In this document: piece by piece, positions 1-5,255 of the stretch
How positions within the stretch are numbered: the stretch's first letter is position 1
Layout of the letters: each line of letters starts with the position of its first letter
From: Magnetospirillum sp.
GTDB taxonomy: Bacteria > Pseudomonadota > Alphaproteobacteria > Rhodospirillales > Magnetospirillaceae
NCBI GenBank assembly: GCA_020217035.1
Contig: JAIWOG010000213.1
Location: 1 to 10,000, forward strand
Reading direction: 5' to 3'
Length of the DNA: 10,000 nucleotides
Notes under the pieces: generated by a model
Database searches by the model: none
Seen by the model: only the letters and a program-made list of their open reading frames with translations
Told to the model about the DNA's origin: nothing
Program-made: the position numbers and the translations under genes

Positions 1-1401
1 GAACAGACTGGTGCCGTCAGGGCCGAATTCTTCAATTCCCCCGCAGGATACGGGATCGCCATTTATGGCCGTGAAGGGCAAGGACTGACCAAGGAACAGT
101 TTGAAACCATTAAGCAGGTCCACGATCTAAAGGGGGCAGATATCCGGCTCGGGTATACGGAAAGCACAAAGGGAAACAACTTTACAGCCTCCACCATTTC
201 ACTCGATGCCCTTGGGGCCAAAGTGCAAATGGCCGTCTCGAACAAGCCCGAACAAGAAGTACGCCAGCCCCTTTACATCGCCGTTCCCTATGCCGAGAAA
301 AACGAGGCGAAGGCGGCCGGGGCCAAATGGGACCGTGCCGCCAAGTCGTGGTATGTCCCGGAAGGCGTCGATCCGGCCGGCTTCAGCAAATGGGCCGGCA
401 AGTCTGAACTGAAAGCCGAACTGTCTCCCCAGAACGAATTCGCCCAAGCCCTGAAAGACCACGGCCTGAACGTCAAGGGCGCCCCCATCATGGACGGCAA
501 ATGGCATCGCTGCCCGGTGGAAGGCGACAAAGGCAAGGAAATGAGCGGGGCCTATCGCGGTTTCCTTAATGGAATTCCCGCTGGCAACATCACCAATTAC
601 AAAGCCGGCCTGACAGAAAAGTGGGTGGCGACCGGTGTCACCCTGACACCTGAAGAAAGGGCGCATATCCAGGCCGAAGCGGCGAACGTCCGCGCCCAAC
701 GGGAAGCCGAACTTCTCAAAGCCCACCAGAATGCCGCCCGCAAGGCTTACGGGGTGTGGCAGAACCTGCCCGGTGAAGCCACCCCGGAAAACAGCCCCTA
801 TCTGGCCGCCAAGGGGGTGCAAGGTCATGGGGTGAAGGTGAACGCCGATGGCCACATGGTCATCCCCTGCCGGGACGCCTCGGGCCTGCTGTGGAACATC
901 CAGACCGTCACCCCCGAGGCCAAGCTGTTCCTGAAGGACAGCCGCAAGGAAGGCACCTTCCATGTGCTGGATGTGACCGGCAAGGGAACCCTGGACACCC
1001 TGCTTCCCTTGAAACAAGGGGCCATCATCATTGCCGAAGGCTATGCCACCGCCGCGACCATCTTCGAGGAAACCGGCCGCCCGGTGATCTCGGCCTTCGA
1101 TTCCGGCAACCTGAAGGCCGTTGCCGAGGCGGTCAGGGCCAAATTCCCCGACCGGCCGTTGCTGATCGCGGCCGACAACGACCACGCCAACGTCCACGGC
1201 AATGTCGGCATGACCAAGGCCGAAGAAGCCGCCCAGGCGGTCGGCGGCAAGGTGGTGGCCCCCAACTTCACCGCCGAGGAAAAAGCCCAGAAGCTGACCG
1301 ACTTCAACGACCTGAAACAGGCACGCGGCCCCGGCTGGGTGCGCCGTACCATCGAGGGCGCCCTGCAACAGGCTCAAGGCCAGGAACGCGGTATCGCCTG
1401 A
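1..1401 (+). CDS. TraC-like plasmid primase with DUF5710 and Toprim domains (5' partial)
   Basis: The reading frame is open from base 1 to a TGA at 1399-1401, so the gene begins left of the window and the GTG at 223 is internal. Numbering from base 1, a DUF5710-type segment lies at about residues 91-122 (YIAVPYAEKNEAKAAGAKWD, then SWYVPEG), as in conjugative primases of the RP4 TraC type. A Toprim fold follows: the sheet and turn VIPCRDASGLLWNI (about 287-300), catalytic-type Glu346 in AEGYATA, and the acidic pair Asp392 and Asp394 in AADND. Such proteins prime complementary-strand synthesis on transferred single-stranded DNA and can travel with it into the recipient. The neighbouring TraJ and TraI genes support that role. 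The N-terminal part is missing, so full domain content is unknown. Confidence in a Toprim primase is high; assignment to TraC specifically is moderate. Confidence 0.85.
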   Translation, partial: EQTGAVRAEFFNSPAGYGIAIYGREGQGLTKEQFETIKQVHDLKGADIRLGYTESTKGNNFTASTISLDALGAKVQMAVSNKPEQEVRQPLYIAVPYAEKNEAKAAGAKWDRAAKSWYVPEGVDPAGFSKWAGKSELKAELSPQNEFAQALKDHGLNVKGAPIMDGKWHRCPVEGDKGKEMSGAYRGFLNGIPAGNITNYKAGLTEKWVATGVTLTPEERAHIQAEAANVRAQREAELLKAHQNAARKAYGVWQNLPGEATPENSPYLAAKGVQGHGVKVNADGHMVIPCRDASGLLWNIQTVTPEAKLFLKDSRKEGTFHVLDVTGKGTLDTLLPLKQGAIIIAEGYATAATIFEETGRPVISAFDSGNLKAVAEAVRAKFPDRPLLIAADNDHANVHGNVGMTKAEEAAQAVGGKVVAPNFTAEEKAQKLTDFNDLKQARGPGWVRRTIEGALQQAQGQERGIA

Positions 1402-1415
1402 TCTCTCCCAACGAT

Positions 1416-1454
1416 GAGGCCCGCCCGGTGCTGCCGGCGCGGGCCTTCCTTTTC
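1416..1454 (+). terminator. Rho-independent terminator between primase and traJ
   Basis: A GC-rich stem pairs 1418-1428 (GGCCCGCCCGG) with 1434-1445 (CCGGCGCGGGCC), with one bulged base, and is followed by the T-rich tract TTCCTTTTC at 1446-1454. It sits 14 bases after the primase stop codon and 16 bases before the traJ start. It should end or attenuate primase transcription. If efficient, traJ-traI would need their own promoter, but I see no clear one in the 69-bp gap, so partial read-through is likely. Confidence 0.65.
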
Positions 1455-1470
1455 GACGACAGGATGAACC

Positions 1471-1842
1471 ATGGCCACGACACGTCACCGCCTGCTTGTT
1501 TCCTTCACGCCCGAAGAACTGGAAAAGGTCACCACCATGGCCAGCCAGTTCAAATTATCGATCTCGGAAATGCTGCGCCGCTTCGCCCTCGGGGAAACGT
1601 TGCCCAGCCCGGGCACGTTCGAAGGAGCGCAGGCGATCCGCGACCTTCTGAAGGTGAACGCCGATCAGGCCCGCCTCGGCAACCTGCTGAAACTGGCGCT
1701 GGATGAGAGCAACGGCACCTGGCCCGACACCCTGGTGGCGCGGATCGACAGCCTGACCGTCGAAATCCAACAGACCCAGGAAACGTTGAAAGCCAAGGTG
1801 AAGGAAATTCATCACCAGCTTCACCCCAGGGCGGCGCAGTGA
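1471..1842 (+). CDS. traJ: TraJ-like relaxosome protein (oriT-binding, MobC/TraJ family)
   Basis: The 123-residue protein has the same length as RP4 TraJ. The diagnostic block VNADQARLGNLLKLALDE (about residues 63-80) matches the RP4 TraJ block containing INGDLGRLGGLLKL, recalled from memory. The N-terminal part (LLVSFTPEELEKVTTMA, then a helix ending MLRRFALGE) fits a ribbon-helix-helix DNA-binding fold, and the C-terminal 30 residues look helical. TraJ binds the inverted repeat beside nic and recruits TraI. A candidate target, GTGCGGTGATATCACCGCAC, lies at 5026-5045. The start at 1471 has AGGA 7 bases upstream; another ATG at 1464 is out of frame. The stop overlaps the traI GTG start by four bases (GTGA), indicating translational coupling. 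Confidence 0.85.
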   Translation: MATTRHRLLVSFTPEELEKVTTMASQFKLSISEMLRRFALGETLPSPGTFEGAQAIRDLLKVNADQARLGNLLKLALDESNGTWPDTLVARIDSLTVEIQQTQETLKAKVKEIHHQLHPRAAQ

Positions 1843-3608
1843 TCGCCAAACGCATCGACCGCAAGCCAGAGGTCCGCGACGATTACGCCAACCTTGGCCG
1901 CTATATCGCGGCAGCCAAGGAAAAGGGCGAGAAACTGGACAAGTTCTGGATCGTGGGTTGCGATGCCGGCGACAAGCTGACCGACCTCGACCTGGCGCTG
2001 ATCGAGATCGAGGCGACGCGGACGCTGAAACCCGGCATAGCCGACAAGACCTATCACCTTGTCGTGTCCTTCCATCCTGGTGAAGAAAACCAACTGACCC
2101 AGGATCAGTTACAGGACATCGAACGCAGCTTCGCCGAGGCCCTGGGCTTCGGCGAGCACCAGCGTGTCGCCGGCACCCACATCAACACCGACAATTTCCA
2201 CATGCATGTGGCCTTCAACAAAATCCACCCGGTCACTGGCCGCTGCCACACGCCCCGCCAGGACTTCAAGACCTTGGCCAGGGTCGCCCGCGAAATGGAA
2301 CGCAAATACGGCCTGGTGGTGGACAAGGGCATGACCGATTCCGGCACCGAACGAAACCCAGTCTCCCGCAAGGCCCGCGACCTGGAAGCCAAGACGTGGC
2401 AGCAAAGCTTTGAGCGCCACCTGGTCGAACACAAGGCGGAAATCCTGAAGATGATCGACGGCGCCGGCAGTTGGCACCAGGTGCATGAAGGACTGGAAGA
2501 ATACGGCGTGGCGTTGAAGAAGCGCGGCGCCGGCCTGGTCTTCGCCCAAACGGATGGCAAAGGGCGGATGAAAGCCAGCGGACTTGACCGCTCATGCTCC
2601 CTGGCCAAGCTGGAAGAACGCCTTGGCCCCTATCAGCCCCCGCCGGAAAAAGCCCATCCAGCCCCACCTAAAAAGCCGTACCGCCCCAAGCCGATGACCC
2701 GCCACCCAGCCCAGGACCGCCTGTGGCGGACCTACACCCAAACCAAGAAGCCGGGCTTCCTGGCTCGCGCCCTGCACATCCGCAACTGGAAGGACTACCT
2801 GCTGGCCGAGGCCCACAAGGACGCCTTGGCCCTGGCCATTGTTATGACCTACAAGGAACTGTTCCACATGCTGGACGAGGCCACGACGCCCCGGCGCCAA
2901 CCCAAGGCCCCGCCCCGCAGCCTGAAGCCGGCGCTGGCCACCTGGTTGGATGGCGCTTCGTGGAAAGCGCCGGCCATGACCTGGTTGAAACCCGACCTGG
3001 GCGACATGGACCTGAAAGCCGATGACACAGGGCGGGTGCTGTACCCCTTCCGCGACGACAAGGGTCACGTCTGGGCGATCCGGGCCATGGATGGCCAGGG
3101 CCGCACCGCTGATATCGGTGACCTGGATAAGCCAGGGCTTTCCCATGTCATCGACCCCGGAAACGACCTCGGCCGACAGAAGGCCGCCTATGATGGCCAA
3201 GTAGTGATCACGTCGGACTGTCTTGCCGCCGCCATCCTTTACAAGGATGCCGGTGTTCCGGTCATTGTGGTGTCCACCGACGCCCACCTGGTGGACCAAG
3301 CCACGTCGATCCGCAAGGCCCATCCGAAAGCGGACATCGTCATCGCCACCATGTCGCCCCACCGGCAGGCCGAGCAGGCCGCCTCGGTCGCGGCCGGCAC
3401 CGTGGTGGTGATAGACAGCTTACAAGCACAATCAAAGATCATCGCCGATCTGGCGGCCAAGGGCCGCCCGATTGCCGTTGATCCGGCATTGGCCAGGGAA
3501 ATGGGGGCATTTGTCGAAGACGCGTTGTCCGTTGACGACGTGGCGGAAGGCAAGCCGAAGACGCCACGGAAGCCACCTGGTCGCGACAAGGGCGGGTTGG
3601 GCAGGTGA
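1839..3608 (+). CDS. traI: TraI-like MOBP relaxase with degenerate Toprim-like C-terminus
   Basis: This is the relaxase that nicks oriT and stays covalently bound to the 5' end. The 589-residue product starts at GTG 1839 with MIAK, as RP4 TraI does, and Tyr22 falls at the position of the RP4 nicking tyrosine (ANLGRY). Motif II is TYHLVVSF (Ser77) and motif III is HINTDNFHMHVAFNKIHP at 114-131, with His121 and His123 as metal-type ligands. A proline-rich linker spans about 265-290, followed by an LPD7-like stretch (DRLWRTYTQTKKPG, about 293-345). Residues about 398-508 (VLYPFRDDKGHVWAI, VVITSDCLAAAILYKDAG) resemble the Toprim region of the upstream primase, but the Glu and DxD residues are absent. 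RP4 TraI is longer (about 730 residues) and has a different C-terminus. The four-base overlap with traJ indicates co-expression. Confidence 0.92.
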   Translation: MIAKRIDRKPEVRDDYANLGRYIAAAKEKGEKLDKFWIVGCDAGDKLTDLDLALIEIEATRTLKPGIADKTYHLVVSFHPGEENQLTQDQLQDIERSFAEALGFGEHQRVAGTHINTDNFHMHVAFNKIHPVTGRCHTPRQDFKTLARVAREMERKYGLVVDKGMTDSGTERNPVSRKARDLEAKTWQQSFERHLVEHKAEILKMIDGAGSWHQVHEGLEEYGVALKKRGAGLVFAQTDGKGRMKASGLDRSCSLAKLEERLGPYQPPPEKAHPAPPKKPYRPKPMTRHPAQDRLWRTYTQTKKPGFLARALHIRNWKDYLLAEAHKDALALAIVMTYKELFHMLDEATTPRRQPKAPPRSLKPALATWLDGASWKAPAMTWLKPDLGDMDLKADDTGRVLYPFRDDKGHVWAIRAMDGQGRTADIGDLDKPGLSHVIDPGNDLGRQKAAYDGQVVITSDCLAAAILYKDAGVPVIVVSTDAHLVDQATSIRKAHPKADIVIATMSPHRQAEQAASVAAGTVVVIDSLQAQSKIIADLAAKGRPIAVDPALAREMGAFVEDALSVDDVAEGKPKTPRKPPGRDKGGLGR

Positions 3609-3612
3609 ACCA

Positions 3613-3630
3613 TTCCATGCTGGTATGGAA
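3613..3630. repeat. Short inverted repeat after traI
   Basis: TTCCAT (3613-3618) and ATGGAA (3625-3630) form a perfect six-base stem with a six-base loop, starting five bases after the traI stop. No T-tract follows, so it is a weak terminator candidate or a protein site. The rest of the 205-bp gap to the next gene has two close direct copies of GGAATCC (3673-3679 and 3681-3687) and a TAGAAT (3697-3702) that could be a -10 box, but no convincing -35 at the right spacing. Confidence 0.35.
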
Positions 3631-3772
3631 ATCCGCCGTGAATGATATCTATTGAACTCATACCCTTTTGGTGGAATCCCGGAATCCTTTTTCATGTAGA
3701 ATCTGAGTTGGACGGAGACCGGTCGCGAGCTGGCGCCCGCCGCCTGTCGGATCTGATGGTGTGAAAATGACA

Positions 3773-3790
3773 GCGGCATCGCGATGCCGC
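3773..3790. promoter_or_regulatory. Perfect 18-bp palindrome, candidate operator
   Basis: GCGGCATCGCGATGCCGC is its own reverse complement over all 18 bases. It lies 23 bases before the ATG at 3814, upstream of the ribosome binding site AGGGGA (3804-3809). A symmetric site at that place suits a dimeric repressor or, in RNA, a hairpin near the start region. No repressor gene is next to it, so the binding protein is unknown. Confidence 0.5.
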
Positions 3791-3813
3791 ACATAGACTA
3801 GCTTAGGGGAAAA

Positions 3814-4815
3814 ATGGCTACTGAACAGACAATCAAGCAGATCAGGGACATCGTCCAATCATGCATGAATTCAAGCGTCGAGGACCTGACCGTTCGACCG
3901 GAATGGGGGGAGATCAATTTTTCCGAAGCAGTGCCGGCCATCACCCGTGCACGCGGGATGATAGCCCCGCTGGGGTTGGTTCCGCTTGAACTCCTTCCGG
4001 AAGGAGTTGCGCAAACATTTATCGAACCGTTAAAACATCTGGCGCGAAGCTTCCAGGCGATCGACGAGTTCAAGTTGACGGCTGGCGGCGACCCGATCCA
4101 GCGCCGGAACCAGCTCGTCCAAAATCTCTCCACTCAAGCAGACAACATCTACCCGGTCATCACACCCCATATTCCCTTCCTGGCCTACCAGCGTGGCGAT
4201 GTGGAGCGCAATATTCAGGCACTGGTCGCCCGTGTCGGGGAAGCTGATGGCCTCATGGCCACAGCTCAGAAGGAAGCCTTGGAGCGGAAGACCGAACTGG
4301 ATGAAATCGTCCGTGTCACACGCGAGGCGGCGGCCAAGGCCGGCGTCGGCGTGTTCACGCAAGACTTCGCGGAAAGCGCCGCCAAGCATTCGGACAATGC
4401 GGTGAATTGGCTATGGGGAACCGCCGCTGCTGCGGTTGCGACTCTGGCGGCAGCGGCCTATTTCACTTTCTTTACCCACTTGCCTGACGATGCCAAGACG
4501 CCGCTGATAGTGCACCTTACGGTGAGCAAGATTTTGATCGTCGCCATCCTGGGCACAGCGGCAATTTGGTGTGGTCGCTTGTTCAAAGCGGCCATGCACC
4601 AGGCCGCCGTCAACACTCATCGCGCCAATGCCTTGAAGACCTTCCAGGCATTCGTCCAGGCAACCCAAAACGACGCGGTGAAGGACGCGGTGCTGCTGGA
4701 AACGACGAGAAGCATCTTCAACATTGGCAGTACCGGCTATCTCGATGGTGTCGGCAGCGAAGGGAATGAATCGCCGTTGAAGGTGGTCGAAATGGTGAAA
4801 GCGTTCAAAGACTGA
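3814..4815 (+). CDS. Unrecognised two-helix membrane protein, single-gene cargo unit
   Basis: I do not recognise a named family. The 333-residue protein has a soluble N-terminal part, a charged stretch likely to be coiled coil (about 127-175, with ERKTELDEIVRVTREAAAKA), then two hydrophobic helices (about 199-219 and 232-254). A conserved-looking C-terminal block follows: NTHRANALKTFQAF (267-280), KDAVLLETTRSIF (290-302) and STGYL. With both ends cytosolic, this would be an inner-membrane hairpin anchor carrying two cytosolic domains. The ATG at 3814 has AGGGGA at good spacing. A palindrome upstream and a strong terminator downstream make it an independently controlled unit inserted between the relaxase and oriT. 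Possible roles are a membrane effector of a defence system, entry exclusion, or a transfer accessory; nothing in the sequence decides between these. Confidence 0.8.
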   Translation: MATEQTIKQIRDIVQSCMNSSVEDLTVRPEWGEINFSEAVPAITRARGMIAPLGLVPLELLPEGVAQTFIEPLKHLARSFQAIDEFKLTAGGDPIQRRNQLVQNLSTQADNIYPVITPHIPFLAYQRGDVERNIQALVARVGEADGLMATAQKEALERKTELDEIVRVTREAAAKAGVGVFTQDFAESAAKHSDNAVNWLWGTAAAAVATLAAAAYFTFFTHLPDDAKTPLIVHLTVSKILIVAILGTAAIWCGRLFKAAMHQAAVNTHRANALKTFQAFVQATQNDAVKDAVLLETTRSIFNIGSTGYLDGVGSEGNESPLKVVEMVKAFKD

Positions 4816-4849
4816 TACGAGCACAAGGTGACCGCCACGTCATTAAGCG

Positions 4850-4881
4850 AAAAGCCGCCCTCGAAAGGGGGCGGCTTTTTT
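4850..4881 (+). terminator. Strong intrinsic terminator, probably bidirectional
   Basis: AAAAGCCGCCC (4850-4860) pairs perfectly with GGGCGGCTTTT (4869-4879) around an eight-base loop, followed by six T in a row (4876-4881). The A-run on the left side gives a T-run on the minus strand as well. It ends the 3814-4815 transcript and shields the non-coding oriT region from read-through. Confidence 0.9.
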
Positions 4882-5025
4882 CTGTCTGCATATGATGTTG
4901 GCCAGCCAATCCATGCTCTTGCCAAGGCCATTTGGCTTCATCGTCGTATCCGATATGGCCTTTTTCGATGATCCGCGTTGAGCACCCAAAGGGTGCGAAT
5001 AAGCTCTGCCGCCCCAAAGGGCGGC

Positions 5026-5045
5026 GTGCGGTGATATCACCGCAC
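5026..5045. promoter_or_regulatory. Perfect 20-bp palindrome, candidate TraJ-binding site
   Basis: GTGCGGTGATATCACCGCAC is a perfect palindrome. Its right arm overlaps the first bases of the nic region (CAC, 5043-5045), exactly as the right arm of the RP4 TraJ site ends in CAC before CTATCCTG. In RP4 the two arms enclose a separate hairpin. Here they are fused with no spacer, so a TraJ dimer would bind a compact site. Confidence 0.7.
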
Positions 5046-5055
5046 CTATCCTGCC
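5043..5055 (+). other. nic region, predicted cleavage between 5053 and 5054 on the + strand
   Basis: CACCTATCCTGCC is identical to 13 bases of the RP4 nic region, where TraI cuts after TATCCTG. By analogy the cut falls between G5053 and C5054 on the + strand. The relaxase would then stay on C5054 and rightward DNA, beginning with the serine recombinase, would enter the recipient first, with the transfer genes on the left last. CTA(T)CCTG at nic can also pair with CAGGTAG at 5065-5071. Confidence 0.85.
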
Positions 5056-5179
5056 ACAACACGACAGGTAGAATATCAGCCAAGATCGACCAACATTGAC
5101 CAATCATCGACATAGATCGACCAACATTGACCAACACCAAGGAAACCGCCACATCCTCTAGCATTCTACAACACGACAG
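5056..5179. repeat. Two direct copies of ACAACACGACAG flanking the iterons
   Basis: ACAACACGACAG occurs at 5056-5067, immediately after nic, and again at 5168-5179, 112 bases away in the same orientation. The context is similar on both sides (CTGCCACAAC versus TTCTACAAC; GGTAGAA versus ATGAAAC). TAGAAT (5069-5074) and ATTCTA (5163-5168) form an inverted pair just inside. These bracket the 10-bp repeats and may bind an accessory transfer protein or the recombinase. Confidence 0.55.
5085..5135 (+). repeat. Iteron-like array of 10-bp units (ATYGACCAAC)
   Basis: Five units follow each other at about one helical turn: ATCGACCAAC (5085-5094), ATTGACCAAT (5095-5104), ATCGACATAG (5106-5115, less conserved), ATCGACCAAC (5116-5125) and ATTGACCAAC (5126-5135). 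Seen at larger scale it is a 21-bp direct repeat (5083-5103 and 5114-5134) with a period of 31. It lies 30 bases beyond nic on the leading side, the side where RP4 has its TraK-binding region. Confidence 0.75.
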
Positions 5180-5218
5180 ATGAAACTTCAGGAAACGGCA
5201 CCTAGCCGCACGACCTAG

Positions 5219-5247
5219 TTGCCAACGCACAATGGCGAGGTCATAAC
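5219..5247 (+). promoter_or_regulatory. Candidate sigma-70 promoter of the serine recombinase
   Basis: TTGCCA (5219-5224) and CATAAC (5242-5247) are separated by exactly 17 bases and match the consensus at 5 of 6 and 4 of 6 positions. The ATG at 5256 follows only eight bases after the -10 box, so the transcript would be leaderless or nearly so. No good Shine-Dalgarno sequence is present before the ATG, which agrees with that. Confidence 0.45.
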
Positions 5248-5255
5248 GACCGGCC

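Larger units (their letters stand above)
4976..5071 (+). other. oriT: Origin of transfer (oriT), IncP/RP4-like
   Basis: Three blocks match the RP4/RK2 oriT as I remember it, in the same order and at similar spacing. First, CGTTGAGCACC (4976-4986) and GGTGCGAATAAG (4992-5003) flank a hairpin (GCACCC, loop AAA, GGGTGC, 4982-4996). Second, an inverted repeat ends in CAC directly before CTATCCTG; here it is the perfect palindrome at 5026-5045, the probable TraJ site. Third, CACCTATCCTGCC (5043-5055) contains nic. About 42 bases separate the nic-side TATCC from the GAATAAG block, against about 45 in RP4. A second hairpin GCCGCCC/GGGCGGC (5008-5025) takes the place of the inner RP4 hairpin. The cognate TraJ- and TraI-like genes lie in the same window. 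The site is in the 440-bp non-coding stretch 4816-5255. Confidence 0.88.

Noticed and set aside
199..1488. 429-codon open frame on the minus strand
   Set aside because: It lies fully opposite the primase, whose motifs are clear. The product is a low-complexity Gly/Val/Phe-rich translation typical of antisense frames in GC-rich DNA, and it runs into the traJ start.
2592..3362. 256-codon minus-strand frame opposite traI
   Set aside because: Antisense shadow of the relaxase C-terminal part; no recognisable motif.
4843..4938. Small minus-strand frame (MKPNGLGKSMDWLANIICRQ...) left of oriT, where RP4 would have traJ
   Set aside because: It runs through the intrinsic terminator, has no clear ribosome binding site and does not resemble TraJ. 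It is not a usable relic.
5083..5134. CRISPR-like array
   Set aside because: Only two 21-bp copies with a 10-bp spacer that itself resembles the repeat unit; it is better described as phased iterons.
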